Shown: positions 1 through 8,809 of the stretch, one piece after another
How the letters are laid out: each line of letters opens with the position of its first letter
Position numbering within the stretch: the first letter of the stretch is position 1
From: Actinomycetes bacterium
GTDB taxonomy: Bacteria; Actinomycetota; Actinomycetes; Actinomycetales; Microbacteriaceae
DNA: 32,561 nt
Assembly (NCBI GenBank): GCA_030426515.1
Contig: JAUHYM010000010.1
Coordinates: forward strand, 1 to 32,561
Reading direction: 5' to 3'
Made by a program: the position numbers and the translations under genes
The notes under the pieces: generated by a model
The model's database searches: none
Told to the model about the DNA's origin: nothing
What the model saw: only the letters and a program-made list of their open reading frames with translations

Positions 1-635
1 ACCTCGGTTCCGAACCCGGCGAACGCGGTGGCCATCTCGCATCCCACGACCCCACCGCCGATGATGGCGAGCCGTCGCGGCACGACCTCGACGCTCGTCG
101 CGTCGCGACTCGTCCACGGGGCGGCCTCGCGCAGCCCCGGGATGTCGGGCAGCAGCGCGGCCGATCCCGTCGCGATCACCACGGCGTGGCGGGCGGTCAG
201 ACGTGTCGGGGCGGCGGCCTCGTCGTCGACGGACTGCGCGTCGCCCGGACGCACCTCCACCTGGCGCGGACCGGTCAGCCGCGCGTGCCCGCGCACCAGG
301 TCGATCCCGGCGCCGTCGAGCCAGCGCACCTGCGAGTCATCGCTCCACTCGTGGGCGATGCCGTCGCGCCGCCGCAGGACGGCTGCCACGTCGACATCGC
401 CGGTGACCGCCTGTCGCGCTCCGTCGACCGCCTGCGCGGCGCGGAGGGCGGCGGCGGGACGCAGCAGCGCCTTCGAGGGCATGCAGGCCCAGTACGAGCA
501 TTCGCCGCCGACCAGCTCGGCCTCGACGATGACGGTGCGAAGTCCTGCCTGCACGGTGCGGTCGGCGACGTTCTCGCCGACGGCGCCACCGCCGATCACG
601 ATGACGTCGTACTCTGCGGCGCTCGGGGTGCTCAT
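1..635 (-). CDS. NAD(P)/FAD-dependent disulfide oxidoreductase, 3' part outside the window
   Basis: The frame is open from the ATG at 635 to the window edge (211 codons visible); the C-terminal half is missing. The N-terminus carries a dinucleotide-binding motif VIVIGGGAVGENVADR (residues 11-26) for FAD. It is followed by GGECSYWACMPSK with the redox cysteine pair C46-x4-C51, the arrangement of class I pyridine-nucleotide disulfide oxidoreductases (dihydrolipoyl dehydrogenase, mercuric reductase). A second motif, IIGGGVVGCEMA, begins the NAD(P)H-binding domain just before the edge. The family moves electrons between NAD(P)H, FAD and a disulfide; the substrate cannot be told from this half. 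It lies 60 bases downstream of the quinone-type reductase on the same strand. No Shine-Dalgarno is seen; TACGGT lies 7 bases before the ATG, so it may have its own leaderless transcript. It could be a generic soluble disulfide reductase rather than a true Lpd. Confidence 0.85.
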   Translation of the reverse strand, partial: MSTPSAAEYDVIVIGGGAVGENVADRTVQAGLRTVIVEAELVGGECSYWACMPSKALLRPAAALRAAQAVDGARQAVTGDVDVAAVLRRRDGIAHEWSDDSQVRWLDGAGIDLVRGHARLTGPRQVEVRPGDAQSVDDEAAAPTRLTARHAVVIATGSAALLPDIPGLREAAPWTSRDATSVEVVPRRLAIIGGGVVGCEMATAFAGFGTE

Positions 636-642
636 GGTCGCC

Positions 643-648
643 ACCGTA
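643..648 (-). promoter_or_regulatory. Candidate -10 box of a leaderless promoter
   Basis: On the minus strand TACGGT (TANNNT pattern) lies 7 bases before the ATG at 635, and no Shine-Dalgarno precedes that ATG. Transcription would start at or next to the start codon. No clear -35 was recognised. Confidence 0.4.
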
Positions 649-695
649 CCGCCGCTGCGGGGCGACGACGAGGGGGTTGCGCGCCGACCCGTGCA

Positions 696-1736
696 TCATG
701 CATCGGCGACCGTGATCACCGCCTTGCCCGAGATCTCGCCCGCCACCAGGTCGTCGATCGCGCGCGGTGCGTCATCGAGCGCGTACGTGCGGGTGACCGC
801 GGGATGCAGGCCCGCCGCGTCGAGTCGCGTGACCAGCCGAGCCATGTGCTCGTGGTTCTCGGGAGCGATGAAGAACGCCAGGGTCTGCGAGACGAAGCGC
901 GACAGCAGCGCCGCGCCGATCTGGCGGCTCATGCCACCGGTCAGGACGTCGCCGCCCTCGCCGCCGACGATGGCGAGCGTGCCGGTGGGCGTCAGCGCGC
1001 GCCGCAGGCGGCGCAGCGGCGTCCGCCCGCCGACGTCGATGATGGCGTCGTAGGTGCGCCCCATCGCGGTGGCGTCGTCGCGGCGGTAGTCGATGACCTC
1101 GGCCGCGCCGAGGTCGCGCACGAACGCCGCCTTCTCGCCGCTGGCGACGGCGGTCACCCGGGCGCCGCGGGCGGCGGCCAGCTGTACGGCGAAGGATCCG
1201 ACGCCGCCGGATCCGCCGAGGACGAGAACGCGCTGCCCCGGCTCCACCGCGGTGATCTCGTCGACGGCGTGGAGCGCGGCGACGCCCGAGACGGCGAGAG
1301 CGGCGGCCTGGGTCGGGGTCATCCCCGCCGGTGCGTGGGCGATGCGGTGCGCGTCGGCGACGGCGTACTCGGCGTAGGCACCGCGCGCGATCCCGAACAC
1401 GGCGTCGCCGACAGCGACGCGGTCGACGCCCTCGCCGGTGGCGACGACCGTGCCCGCGATGTCGGCGCCCGGCGTCGGCAGCTTGGGGCTGCGCAGTCCG
1501 TAGCCGAGGAGGCGCACGAGCAGCGGCTTGCCGGCCATCAGGTGCCACACGCCGCGGTCGACGCCCGCCGCGTCGACGCGGATCAGCACCTGTCCGGGGC
1601 CGGGGGTCGGGACGGGGATCTGCGCGGAGCGGAGCTGGGCTGTCGTGCCGTAGCGGCGCTGGACGATCGCGCGCATCGTCGTGGGGAGGGCGGGCGTGAC
1701 GCCGGCGGCGTCCGGGGCGGCGGTGTACGTGTGCAT
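696..1736 (-). CDS. Zinc-less MDR family NAD(P)-dependent reductase (quinone oxidoreductase-like)
   Basis: 346 residues, a normal length for medium-chain dehydrogenase/reductases. It has a GroES-like N-terminal half and a Rossmann nucleotide site, LGGSGGVGS (residues 173-181, GGxGGxG). The catalytic-zinc cysteine is absent, which places it with NADPH:quinone reductases rather than zinc alcohol dehydrogenases. The likely reaction is NADPH-dependent reduction of a quinone or of a reactive enone or aldehyde; the substrate is not known. The start at 1736 is supported by AAGGAG five bases upstream; an internal Met (residue 21) at the usual family start has no such site. It is divergent from the TetR gene, and the two palindromes between them suggest repression relieved by a small reactive molecule. 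Downstream on the same strand is a flavin disulfide reductase. Confidence 0.85.
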   Translation of the reverse strand: MHTYTAAPDAAGVTPALPTTMRAIVQRRYGTTAQLRSAQIPVPTPGPGQVLIRVDAAGVDRGVWHLMAGKPLLVRLLGYGLRSPKLPTPGADIAGTVVATGEGVDRVAVGDAVFGIARGAYAEYAVADAHRIAHAPAGMTPTQAAALAVSGVAALHAVDEITAVEPGQRVLVLGGSGGVGSFAVQLAAARGARVTAVASGEKAAFVRDLGAAEVIDYRRDDATAMGRTYDAIIDVGGRTPLRRLRRALTPTGTLAIVGGEGGDVLTGGMSRQIGAALLSRFVSQTLAFFIAPENHEHMARLVTRLDAAGLHPAVTRTYALDDAPRAIDDLVAGEISGKAVITVADA

Positions 1737-1754
1737 GAGGTCTCCTTGGGTTCT

Positions 1755-1769
1755 TCGTACTTAGTACGA
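1755..1769. promoter_or_regulatory. Operator palindrome, copy 1 (TetR-type)
   Basis: TCGTACTTAGTACGA is a perfect 7-bp inverted repeat around one central T. An identical copy lies at 1788-1802; the centres are 33 bp apart (about three helical turns), so bound dimers would sit on the same DNA face. It lies 19 bp from the reductase start codon. Binding by the adjacent TetR protein is inferred. Confidence 0.8.
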
Positions 1770-1787
1770 TGACTGGCATCAGCGTAT

Positions 1788-1802
1788 TCGTACTTAGTAC
1801 GA
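1788..1802. promoter_or_regulatory. Operator palindrome, copy 2 (TetR-type)
   Basis: Second exact copy of TCGTACTTAGTACGA, ending 23 bases before the TetR start at 1826. Its place next to the regulator gene suggests autoregulation together with control of the divergent reductase. Confidence 0.8.
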
Positions 1803-1825
1803 TGAGTCAAGACCGAAGGAGAACC

Positions 1826-2515
1826 ATGACGCAGGCCTCGTCTCGTGGCGCCGCCCCTCGATCACCCCGTTCGCGCGCGAAGCCCACGCGGGAGTCGATC
1901 GCCGCGGCTGCCATCGCCCTGGCCGACCGCGAGGGCCTCGAAGCGCTCACGATCCGCGCCCTCGCGACCCGGATGGGCGTCGGGCCGATGACGCTCTACC
2001 ACTACGTCGAGGGCAAGGATCAGGTTCTCGACGCCATGGTCGACACCGTCTTCGCGCAGATCGACCTGCCCGACCTCGCGCTGCCCTGGCAGGAGGCGAT
2101 CCGTGCCCGGTGCCGGTCGGCGCGAGCGGTGCTGACGCGGCATCCCTGGTCGGTGCCGCTGCTCGAATCGCGACGCCAGCCGGGCCCCGCCACCCTGCGT
2201 CACCATGACGCGATGCTCGCCTGCTTCTTCTCGGCGGGCATGCCGACGGCACTGACGGCGCACGCGTATGCCGTGATCGACAGCTACGTCTACGGCTTCG
2301 TGATCCAGGAGGCCCACCTCCCCGTCCAGAGCGCGGACGACGCCGAGATCACCGGCGACATCGCGGCGCACCTCGATCCCGCGCAGTTCCCGCACCTGCT
2401 GCGGTTCGCGAGGGAGCACGCGATGCGCCCCGGGTACGCGTTCGGAGACTCCTTCGACTACGGTCTCGACCTGCTGCTCGACGGGTTCGCGACCGCCGCG
2501 GCGAGCCGCGACTAG
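1826..2515 (+). CDS. TetR/AcrR family transcriptional regulator
   Basis: 229 residues from the ATG at 1826, chosen because AAGGAG (1816-1821) lies five bases upstream; the earlier in-frame ATGs at 1769 and 1802 overlap the palindromes and lack a ribosome site. The N-terminus (about residues 15-65) is a TetR helix-turn-helix: a helix with AAAAIALADREGLEALTIR, then ALATRMGVGPMTLYHYVEGK with the family's typical LYxYxxxK end of the recognition helix. The remaining part is helical and less conserved, as expected for the ligand-binding and dimer domain. It is divergent from the MDR reductase with two identical operators between them, so it most likely represses both genes and is released by a small ligand. 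The ligand is unknown. Confidence 0.92.
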   Translation: MTQASSRGAAPRSPRSRAKPTRESIAAAAIALADREGLEALTIRALATRMGVGPMTLYHYVEGKDQVLDAMVDTVFAQIDLPDLALPWQEAIRARCRSARAVLTRHPWSVPLLESRRQPGPATLRHHDAMLACFFSAGMPTALTAHAYAVIDSYVYGFVIQEAHLPVQSADDAEITGDIAAHLDPAQFPHLLRFAREHAMRPGYAFGDSFDYGLDLLLDGFATAAASRD

Positions 2516-2587
2516 ACGCACCGCAACAGGCGCGGGACGGTGCACCGCCGTGTCCGATTCCCGCCAGTGGGTGCAGGCGCGGCATGT

Positions 2588-2593
2588 CAGGCT
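2588..2593 (+). promoter_or_regulatory. Candidate -10 box, Ada-AlkA promoter
   Basis: CAGGCT lies 6 bases before the ATG at 2600, the same spacing as other leaderless candidates in this window. No Shine-Dalgarno is present. The match to TANNNT is imperfect (first base C). An Ada-binding site may also be expected nearby but I could not identify one. Confidence 0.3.
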
Positions 2594-2599
2594 AGACCC

Positions 2600-4150
2600 A
2601 TGACCACCACGGCGCCCCCGCGCGGCATGAGCTTCGACGAGCGGTATCGCGCGATCGACGCGCGCGACGCCCGGTTCGACGGGCAGTTCGTCACCGCCGT
2701 GCGGTCGACGGGCATCTACTGTCGCCCCTCCTGCCCGGCCCGCACCCCCAAGCCGGCGAACGTCACGTTCTACGCGACCAGCGCCGCGGCCCACGAGGCC
2801 GGCTACCGTGCCTGCAAGCGGTGCCTGCCCGAGGCCGCCCCGGGGTCTCCCGACTGGGACGTGCGGGGCGACACGGCAGGTCGGGCGATGCGGCTCATCG
2901 CCGACGGCGTCGTCGAGCGCGACGGCGTGCCGGGCCTCGCTGCCCGCCTGGGCTACTCGCCCCGGCACCTGACCCGCCTGCTCACCGCCGAGCTCGGCGC
3001 GGGTCCCCTCGCCCTCAGTCGCGCGCACCGCGCGCAGACCGCCCGCATGCTGCTGGTCGGCACCGACCTCGCCGCGGCGGACGTGGCATTCTCGGCGGGG
3101 TTCACCAGCATCCGCCAGTTCAACGACACGATCCGCGAGGTCTTCGGGATGACGCCGCTGCAGCTGCGCGCACGGCGGCCCCGCCCTGCCCGCACGACGA
3201 CCGCGGCGCCCGTCGCCGCGAGCGCAGTCGCGACGGATGCCGGCAGCCCCGCGGCGATCCGGCTCGCGCTGCCGGTGCGCACGCCGTTCGACGCCGACGG
3301 CGTCTTCGCCTGGATGCGGGCGCGCGCCGTCACGGGCGCCGAGACGGCCGCCGACGACGCCTTCGGGCGTGCGCTCGCGCTGCCCGGCGGGCCGGCATGG
3401 TTCCACGTCACCGCCGAGTCCGACCGGCTGTGGCTCGACGCGCGCCTGTCGCGGCTGAGTGACCTTCCCGCGCTCATCGCGCGCGTGCGGCGGCTGTTCG
3501 ACCTCGATGCCGACCCCCTCGCGATCAGCGAGTCTCTGGCCGCCCACCCCGAGCTCACCGCGGCCGTGCGCGAGATGCCCGGCATCCGGGTGCCGGGGGC
3601 TGCCGACCCGCACGAGATGCTCATCCGCGCGATGGTGGGCCAGCAGGTCACCGTGGCGGCGGCACGCACGGCCCTCACGCGTCTGACCGCCGACCTGGGG
3701 GCGCCGATCCCCGCGCTCGCCCCGCCCGGTCCGCACCGCGGCATCGACCGTCTGTTCCCCACGATGGCCGCGATCGCCGCGCACGGTCAGGACGTGCTGC
3801 GCGGCCCTGCCGCGCGGATCCGCGCCATCACCGGAGCCGCGGCCCGCATCGCCGCGGGCGACCTCGAGCTCTCACCGGGCGACGACCCGCACGAGATGCG
3901 CCTGCGCCTGCTCGAGCTGCCCGGTGTCGGACCCTGGACGGCGGACTACGTGCGGATGCGCGTCACCGGGGATCCCGATGTCGTGCTGCCCGGAGACGTC
4001 GCCGTCCGCACCGGTGCCGCCGCCCTGGGCGTCGCGGCCGATGCGCGCGCGCTCGATGCGTGGGCGGTTCGCGCCGCGCCGTGGCGCAGCTACCTCACTG
4101 CACACCTGTGGCGGGCAGCCACGACTCTCGACGCTCGGAGCAGACCATGA
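2600..4150 (+). CDS. Ada-AlkA fusion: methyl-sensing activator and 3-methyladenine DNA glycosylase
   Basis: 516 residues from the ATG at 2600 (an upstream in-frame ATG at 2540 adds a tail unlike the family). Domains in order: Ada zinc-binding, methyl-phosphotriester-accepting domain with C41, C45, C72 and C75 ([14 protein letters not shown] and ACKRCLPE), same spacing as E. coli Ada; AraC-type helix-turn-helix at about 95-195, ending in [20 protein letters not shown]; AlkA N-terminal domain from about 222; then the HhH-GPD glycosylase domain with [11 protein letters not shown] at about 440 and the expected catalytic aspartate D466 in PGDVAVR. It should sense methylated DNA backbone through C41, activate its own operon and remove alkylated bases such as 3-methyladenine. 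The stop overlaps the ogt start by four bases (ATGA). This combination is known in actinobacteria. Confidence 0.93.
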   Translation: MTTTAPPRGMSFDERYRAIDARDARFDGQFVTAVRSTGIYCRPSCPARTPKPANVTFYATSAAAHEAGYRACKRCLPEAAPGSPDWDVRGDTAGRAMRLIADGVVERDGVPGLAARLGYSPRHLTRLLTAELGAGPLALSRAHRAQTARMLLVGTDLAAADVAFSAGFTSIRQFNDTIREVFGMTPLQLRARRPRPARTTTAAPVAASAVATDAGSPAAIRLALPVRTPFDADGVFAWMRARAVTGAETAADDAFGRALALPGGPAWFHVTAESDRLWLDARLSRLSDLPALIARVRRLFDLDADPLAISESLAAHPELTAAVREMPGIRVPGAADPHEMLIRAMVGQQVTVAAARTALTRLTADLGAPIPALAPPGPHRGIDRLFPTMAAIAAHGQDVLRGPAARIRAITGAAARIAAGDLELSPGDDPHEMRLRLLELPGVGPWTADYVRMRVTGDPDVVLPGDVAVRTGAAALGVAADARALDAWAVRAAPWRSYLTAHLWRAATTLDARSRP

Positions 4151-4647
4151 CCATCGCCACCATCCAGACGCTCGACACTCCCGACGGGCCCTTCACCCTC
4201 CTGGTCGACGACGCCGGCCGCGTCCTCGCGTCGGGCTGGACACCCGATCACGCGCGCATTTTGGGCCGGCTGCGCCCGGCATCCCAGCCCGCGACCGTCG
4301 TCGAGGGCGACGTGGCCGCCGCGGCCGCCGTCTCCGCGTACTACGCCGGCGACCTCGCTGCGATCGCCGACGTCGAGGTGGCGCAGGACGGCACCGAGCT
4401 GCAGCGCGCGGGCTGGCGCGCGCTGCGCGACATCCCGGTCGGCGCCCCGCTCACGTACACGGAGTTCGCGGCCGCGCTGGGGCGGCCCCGTGCGGTGCGC
4501 GCGGCGGCGGCGATCTGCGCGCGCAACGCGCCGGCCCTGTTCGTCCCGTGCCATCGCGTGCTGCGCGGCGACGGGTCTCTCGGCGGCTTCGCGTGGGGCG
4601 TGGAGGTGAAGTCCGCGCTGCTGGCGCGGGAGTCGTCCGCCCGGTGA
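4147..4647 (+). CDS. ogt: Methylated-DNA-[protein]-cysteine S-methyltransferase
   Basis: 166 residues, typical for Ogt/AGT. The active-site motif VPCHRVL is present with the acceptor cysteine at residue 135, preceded by a wing-helix segment ([20 protein letters not shown]) and followed by [17 protein letters not shown], matching the conserved GG(Y/F)xxGxxxKxxLLxxE tail. It repairs O6-methylguanine and O4-methylthymine by irreversible transfer of the methyl group to C135. The start at 4147 overlaps the end of the Ada-AlkA gene by four bases, so the two are translationally coupled. An earlier in-frame ATG at 4060 lies inside the upstream gene and is unlikely. The residue before the active site is NAP rather than the usual NP, a small variation. 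Confidence 0.95.
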   Translation: MTIATIQTLDTPDGPFTLLVDDAGRVLASGWTPDHARILGRLRPASQPATVVEGDVAAAAAVSAYYAGDLAAIADVEVAQDGTELQRAGWRALRDIPVGAPLTYTEFAAALGRPRAVRAAAAICARNAPALFVPCHRVLRGDGSLGGFAWGVEVKSALLARESSAR

Positions 4648-4675
4648 TCGGTGAACCCGCGCGGCGACGCGGGGG

Positions 4676-4705
4676 TTGAGAACGGCTCCCGCCGCCCCAT
4701 ATGCT
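4676..4705 (+). promoter_or_regulatory. Promoter for ABC exporter leader transcript
   Basis: TTGAGA (4676-4681), an 18-bp spacer, then TATGCT (4700-4705): one of the best sigma-70-type matches in the window. Transcription from about 4712 would give a leader of about 270 nt before the first exporter gene. A small hairpin, CGCCC-GCGA-GGGCG (4716-4729), follows near the predicted 5' end. Confidence 0.6.
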
Positions 4706-4749
4706 GGAGGGCTGTCGCCCGCGAGGGCGCCCTGATCCGAGGAGGAGCC

Positions 4750-4845
4750 ATGCACCAGGCCGCAATCGCCCTTTCGCAGGTCCACGCTCCGATCGGATTC
4801 GTCTCCGGTCGAGCGCGTCCGGTCCTCACCACGCCCACCGTCTGA
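4750..4845 (+). CDS. Candidate 31-residue leader peptide before the ABC exporter
   Basis: A short ORF begins with ATG at 4750 preceded by an exceptionally strong ribosome site (GAGGAGGAG, 4739-4747) and ends at TGA 4843-4845. The peptide starts MHQAAIALSQVHAP and ends RARPVLTTPTV; it has no transmembrane or domain signature. It lies between a good promoter and the exporter start, and its ribosome site is perfectly complementary over 9 bases to CTCCTCCTC at 4882-4890, next to a 7-bp hairpin (4891-4907). I infer a regulatory leader whose translation state, for example stalling by a ribosome-targeting drug, controls read-through into the exporter, as in the leader of Bacillus bmrCD. The same frame extends upstream to an ATG at 4651, but the promoter lies between them. 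It might be only a spurious ORF. Confidence 0.55.
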   Translation: MHQAAIALSQVHAPIGFVSGRARPVLTTPTV

Positions 4846-4881
4846 GACATCGCGCGGCATAACCACGCCCGCGTCCACGTT

Positions 4882-4907
4882 CTCCTCCTCTGCCGGAGCA
4901 TCCGGCA
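4882..4907 (+). promoter_or_regulatory. Candidate attenuator: anti-RBS strip plus hairpin
   Basis: CTCCTCCTC (4882-4890) can pair with the leader ORF's ribosome site (4739-4747). It is followed directly by TGCCGGA-GCA-TCCGGCA (4891-4907), a perfect 7-bp stem with a 3-base loop. No U-tract follows, so termination would have to be of the U-less actinobacterial type or the hairpin acts otherwise. The regulatory role is inferred from position. Confidence 0.45.
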
Positions 4908-4979
4908 TCGCGCGCACCCGCGCTCCCACGCCGTGACGTCGCGGCACCTCGTCCCCACCAGGGAAGCCCCACAAGGACC

Positions 4980-6869
4980 ATGAGCACCACCGAAACCACG
5001 CCCCGCGATCTGTCGACGATCGGCGCCCTGGGCCGACTCGTCCCCTTCGCCCGCCCCGTCCTGGGCCGCCTGGCCCTCGGCGGCCTCAGCGCGCTGGCCG
5101 CGAGCCTCGTCGCGCTGATGGTGCCGCTCGTGCTCGAGCAGGTCGTCGAGGGGCCGATCGCCTCGGGCAACCCGACCTTCATCGTCTGGGGGGCGCTGGC
5201 CGTGCTCGGGCTCGGGCTCGCCGAGGCGGCGCTCGTGTGGGCCCGCCGCTGGTTCGTCCTGGCGCCGGGCACGCGCATCGAGTTCGAGCTGCGCACCGGC
5301 TTCTACGAGCGGCTCCAGCGGCTGCCGGTCGCCTTCCATGACCGGTGGCAGTCCGGTCAGCTCCTCAGCCGCATGATGCAGGACATCTCGCTGATCCGTC
5401 GGTGGCTCGCGTTCGGACTGATCCTGCTCGTGGTGAACGTGCTCACGATCGCGGTCGGGTCGCTCATCCTGTTCCGCTGGCACTGGGCGCTCGGCACCAT
5501 CTTCCTCGTGTGCTCGGCGCCGCTGTGGTACGCGGGGTACCGCTTCGAGAAGACCTACGGCACACTCGCGCGCCAGAGCCAGGACCAGGCGGGCGACCTC
5601 GCGACCTCGGTCGAGGAGAGCGTCCACGGCATCCGGGTGCTGAAGGCCTTCGGCCGCGGCAAGCACGCCCTGCTGAAGTTCACCCGGCAGGCCGAGACGC
5701 TGCGCGGCACCGAGATCCGCAAGGCCCGCGCGGTGGGGCTCATCTGGTTCTGGCTCGTGCTCCTGCCCGATGTCGCGTTCGCGCTGTGCCTGGCGGCCGG
5801 CATCGTTCTGGCGCAGCTCGGCCAGATCACGGTTCCCGAGCTGTTCGCGTTCTTCGCCATGGCCACGGTCCTGCGCTGGCCGATGGAGTCGATCGGGTTC
5901 CTCTTCTCGTTCACGCTGGATGCGCGGACCGCCACCGACCGCATCTTCGAGGTCTTCGACGAGCCCAATCCGATCGTCGACCCGGATGCCCCGCGGCAGG
6001 TCGCCCAGGCGCGCGGGCGGCTCGTCTTCGACGACGTGCACTTCCGCTATCAGGACGCGCCCGAGACCCAGCCCGACCTGCTCGACGGTGTGGAGCTTTC
6101 TCTCGAACCGGGTGAGACGATGGCGCTGGTCGGACTCACCGGGTCCGGCAAGACGACGCTCACGACCCTGCCCGCCCGGCTGTACGACGTCACCGGCGGG
6201 CGCGTCACCCTCGACGGCGTGGATGTGCGCGAGATGACCCTCGCCGAGCTGCGCACCCACATCTCGATGGCATTCGAGGACGCGACCCTGTTCTCGTCCT
6301 CCGTGCGCGAGAACGTGCTGCTGGGGCGCCAGGACCTCACCCCGGGCACGCCGGAGGCAGAGGCCGCCCTGCGCGAGGCGCTCGCGGTCGCGCAGGCCCA
6401 CTTCGTCGACGACCTGCCCGACGGCGTCGACACCGTCATCGGCGAGGAGGGGCTCAGTCTGTCGGGCGGTCAGCGCCAGCGGCTGGCCCTCGCGCGCGCG
6501 GTCGCCGCGAAGCCGGACGTGCTCGTCCTCGACGACCCGCTGTCGGCACTGGATGTCGACACCGAGGCGCTCGTGGAGGAAGCCCTGCGGCGCGTGCTCG
6601 CCGACACGACCGCGCTCATCGTCGCCCACCGCCCGTCGACCGTCGCGCTCGCCGACCGCGTGGCGCTGCTCGAGCGGGGGCGGGTGACCGCCGTCGGCCG
6701 TCACGCCGACCTGCTGCGCACCAGCGAGCACTACCGGCACGTCATCTCGAGCCTGGAGGCCGAGGAGGAGCAGCAGCGCGAGCGCGACGGGAACGAACGC
6801 GTGACCACCGGGGCGATCCCCACCATCGACGACAGACCCCGCGGCAACGACGAGGAGGTGGCCCGATGA
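4980..6869 (+). CDS. Heterodimeric ABC exporter, subunit with degenerate ATPase site
   Basis: 629 residues: an N-terminal six-helix transmembrane domain (about 20-320) fused to an ATP-binding domain, the layout of type IV exporters. Walker A is GLTGSGKT (G385-T392), the signature is canonical LSGGQ (494-498), and Walker B reads [12 protein letters not shown] where D519 replaces the catalytic glutamate; the H-loop His is H550. The mate encoded next has the reverse defects. This half's Walker A/B therefore pairs with a damaged signature to form the degenerate site, while its intact signature completes the active one. Such pairs are typical of multidrug or lipid exporters (BmrCD, TM287/288 class); the substrate is unknown. 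The start at 4980 has AAGGA just upstream, and the stop overlaps the next ATG by four bases. A possible leader-peptide attenuator precedes it. Confidence 0.93.
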   Translation: MSTTETTPRDLSTIGALGRLVPFARPVLGRLALGGLSALAASLVALMVPLVLEQVVEGPIASGNPTFIVWGALAVLGLGLAEAALVWARRWFVLAPGTRIEFELRTGFYERLQRLPVAFHDRWQSGQLLSRMMQDISLIRRWLAFGLILLVVNVLTIAVGSLILFRWHWALGTIFLVCSAPLWYAGYRFEKTYGTLARQSQDQAGDLATSVEESVHGIRVLKAFGRGKHALLKFTRQAETLRGTEIRKARAVGLIWFWLVLLPDVAFALCLAAGIVLAQLGQITVPELFAFFAMATVLRWPMESIGFLFSFTLDARTATDRIFEVFDEPNPIVDPDAPRQVAQARGRLVFDDVHFRYQDAPETQPDLLDGVELSLEPGETMALVGLTGSGKTTLTTLPARLYDVTGGRVTLDGVDVREMTLAELRTHISMAFEDATLFSSSVRENVLLGRQDLTPGTPEAEAALREALAVAQAHFVDDLPDGVDTVIGEEGLSLSGGQRQRLALARAVAAKPDVLVLDDPLSALDVDTEALVEEALRRVLADTTALIVAHRPSTVALADRVALLERGRVTAVGRHADLLRTSEHYRHVISSLEAEEEQQRERDGNERVTTGAIPTIDDRPRGNDEEVAR

Positions 6870-8677
6870 GCACCGTCACCGGAACCAGCGGCGAGGACCG
6901 CTCGGACTACACCCGCGACGAGAGCCGGCAGATCCGACGGCGCTCGCTGCGCCTGCTCGGCTCGCTCGTCAGCCCGCTGCGCTGGCAGGTCGCGCTCGCC
7001 GCCGTCGTGCTCGTCGTCTCGACGGCGCTGCGGGTCGTCGGTCCCGCCCTGATCGCCTTCGGCATCGACAACGCGCTGCCCGCGGTCCTGAACGAGGCCG
7101 ACTGGATGCCGACGATCGGCGTCGTCGCCGTCTATCTCGTCTCCGCCGTCGGCGGAGCGGGGCTCGTCGGCTGGTACGCCGTGGTCGCCGCGCGGCTGAC
7201 CCAGGCGGTCATGTTCGACCTGCGCCGGCGGATCTTCCTGCACACCCAGCGACTGAGCCTCGAGTTCCACGAGTCGTACACGTCGGGTCGGATCATCTCG
7301 CGGCAGACGAGCGACCTCGACTCGATCCGCGAGCTCCTGGACGGCGGGCTCAACGAGCTCGTGTCGGGCGTGCTCTACGGCGGGTTCACCCTGGTCGCGC
7401 TGATCCTGCTCGACTGGCAGTCCGGCGCCATCCTGGTGCTGATGGGCGTGCCGCTCATGCTGCTCATGCGCTGGTTCTACCGCCGCTCGCAGGTCGTGTA
7501 CCGCGAGTCGCGGGTGATCAGTGCGAAGGTCATCGTGCATTTCGTCGAGACGATGACCGGCATCCGCGCGGTCAAGGCGTTCCGCAAAGAGCCCAGCAAC
7601 GACGCGGAGTTCCGCGAGGTCAGCGACCAGTACCGCGACGTTAACATGCGATCGATCAAGATCTTCGGCACCTTCGAGCCGGGGCTCATGGCGATCGCGT
7701 CGGCGAGCCTCGCGGCGATCGTCGCCTGGGGCGGGTTCCGCGTCGCCGACGGGTCGCTCGAGATCGGCATCCTGCTGGCCGCGGTGCTGTACGTGCGCAA
7801 CTTCTTCTCGCCGCTGCAGGAGGTCGCGTTCTTCCTGAACTCGTACCAGTCCGCCACCGCGGCCCTCGAGAAGGTGTCGGGCGTGCTCGAAGAGGACCCC
7901 ACCGTCCCCGACCCCACCGACCCGGTCGATCTGTGGAGCGCGAAGGGTCATGTGCGATTCGACGACGTCACCTTCGGGTACTCCGACGAGCGCGTCATCC
8001 TGCCCTCGTTCGACCTCGACATCCCGGCGGGCCAGACGATCGCGCTGGTGGGCACGACTGGCGCCGGCAAGTCGACGCTCGCCAAGCTCGTCTCGCGGTT
8101 CTACGACCCGAGCCGTGGCGTCGTCTCGCTGGACGGCGTGGACCTGCAACGGATGCACCCCAAGGATCTGCGCCGCGCGATCGTGATGGTGACGCAGGAG
8201 GCGTACCTGTTCAGCGGGACGGTCGCCGACAACATCGCCCTCGGCAAGCCCGACGCGACGCTCGAGGAGATCCAGGCGGCGGCACGGGCGGTCGGCGCGC
8301 ACGCGTTCATCGAGGCGCTGCCCGACGGGTACGGCACCGATGTGAACAAGCGCGGCGGACGTGTCTCGGCCGGGCAGCGTCAGCTCATCTCGTTCGCGCG
8401 CGCGTTCCTCGCCGACCCCGCCGTGCTGATCCTCGACGAGGCGACGGCGTCGCTCGACATCCCGAGCGAGCGCCTGGTGCAGGAGGCGCTCCAGACGCTG
8501 CTGGCAGACCGCACCGCGATCATCATCGCGCACCGACTGTCGACCGTCGCCATCGCCGACCGGGTGCTGGTGATGGAGCACGGTCGCATCGTCGAGGACG
8601 ACGCGCCCGACGTCCTCACCGCAGGAGACGGCAGATTCGCACAGCTGCATGCCGCGTGGCGCGAGTCGCTCGTCTGA
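6866..8677 (+). CDS. Heterodimeric ABC exporter, catalytic subunit
   Basis: 603 residues with a six-helix transmembrane domain (about 35-340) followed by the ATPase domain. Walker A is GTTGAGKS (396-403), Walker [12 protein letters not shown] keeps the catalytic glutamate E525, and the H-loop His is H556, but the signature is VSAGQ (500-504) instead of LSGGQ. This mirrors the partner, whose signature is intact and whose glutamate is replaced, so the pair has one working and one degenerate ATP site. The ATG overlaps the preceding stop (ATGA), indicating coupled translation and a fixed 1:1 complex in the cytoplasmic membrane. Export of a toxic compound is the family's usual role; no substrate can be named. 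A strong hairpin at 8692-8734 closes the operon. Confidence 0.93.
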   Translation: MSTVTGTSGEDRSDYTRDESRQIRRRSLRLLGSLVSPLRWQVALAAVVLVVSTALRVVGPALIAFGIDNALPAVLNEADWMPTIGVVAVYLVSAVGGAGLVGWYAVVAARLTQAVMFDLRRRIFLHTQRLSLEFHESYTSGRIISRQTSDLDSIRELLDGGLNELVSGVLYGGFTLVALILLDWQSGAILVLMGVPLMLLMRWFYRRSQVVYRESRVISAKVIVHFVETMTGIRAVKAFRKEPSNDAEFREVSDQYRDVNMRSIKIFGTFEPGLMAIASASLAAIVAWGGFRVADGSLEIGILLAAVLYVRNFFSPLQEVAFFLNSYQSATAALEKVSGVLEEDPTVPDPTDPVDLWSAKGHVRFDDVTFGYSDERVILPSFDLDIPAGQTIALVGTTGAGKSTLAKLVSRFYDPSRGVVSLDGVDLQRMHPKDLRRAIVMVTQEAYLFSGTVADNIALGKPDATLEEIQAAARAVGAHAFIEALPDGYGTDVNKRGGRVSAGQRQLISFARAFLADPAVLILDEATASLDIPSERLVQEALQTLLADRTAIIIAHRLSTVAIADRVLVMEHGRIVEDDAPDVLTAGDGRFAQLHAAWRESLV

Positions 8678-8691
8678 CGGTCGCCGATTCG

Positions 8692-8734
8692 GGTGCGCGG
8701 CGCGATCTCTGCTAGACAGATCGTGCCGCGCACC
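8692..8734 (+). terminator. Long hairpin after the ABC exporter operon
   Basis: GGTGCGCGGCGCGATCT (8692-8708) and AGATCGTGCCGCGCACC (8718-8734) form a 17-bp stem with one G-U pair and a 9-base loop. No U-run follows. It begins 14 bases after the exporter stop, so termination is the likely role; it also lies in the region upstream of pntA. Confidence 0.75.
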
Positions 8735-8809
8735 GAGGCGCACCACCTCGCGCGGTCACCTGTTGTCACCACCGGTCCGCGCAGCCGCGGAGCGGGCGAG
8801 AGGAGCACC

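Noticed and set aside
1769..1825. Earlier start codons for the TetR gene at 1769 and 1802
   Set aside because: They overlap the operator palindromes; only 1826 has AAGGAG at proper spacing.
4651..4749. Upstream extension of the leader ORF from ATG 4651
   Set aside because: It crosses the predicted promoter at 4676-4705 and lacks a ribosome site; the ATG at 4750 has an excellent one.
4341..6740. Minus-strand frame of about 800 codons opposite ogt and the first ABC gene
   Set aside because: Antisense shadow of two recognisable genes; no ribosome site and no recognisable domain.
6731..8746. Minus-strand frame of about 670 codons opposite the second ABC gene
   Set aside because: Antisense shadow with the same low-complexity composition.
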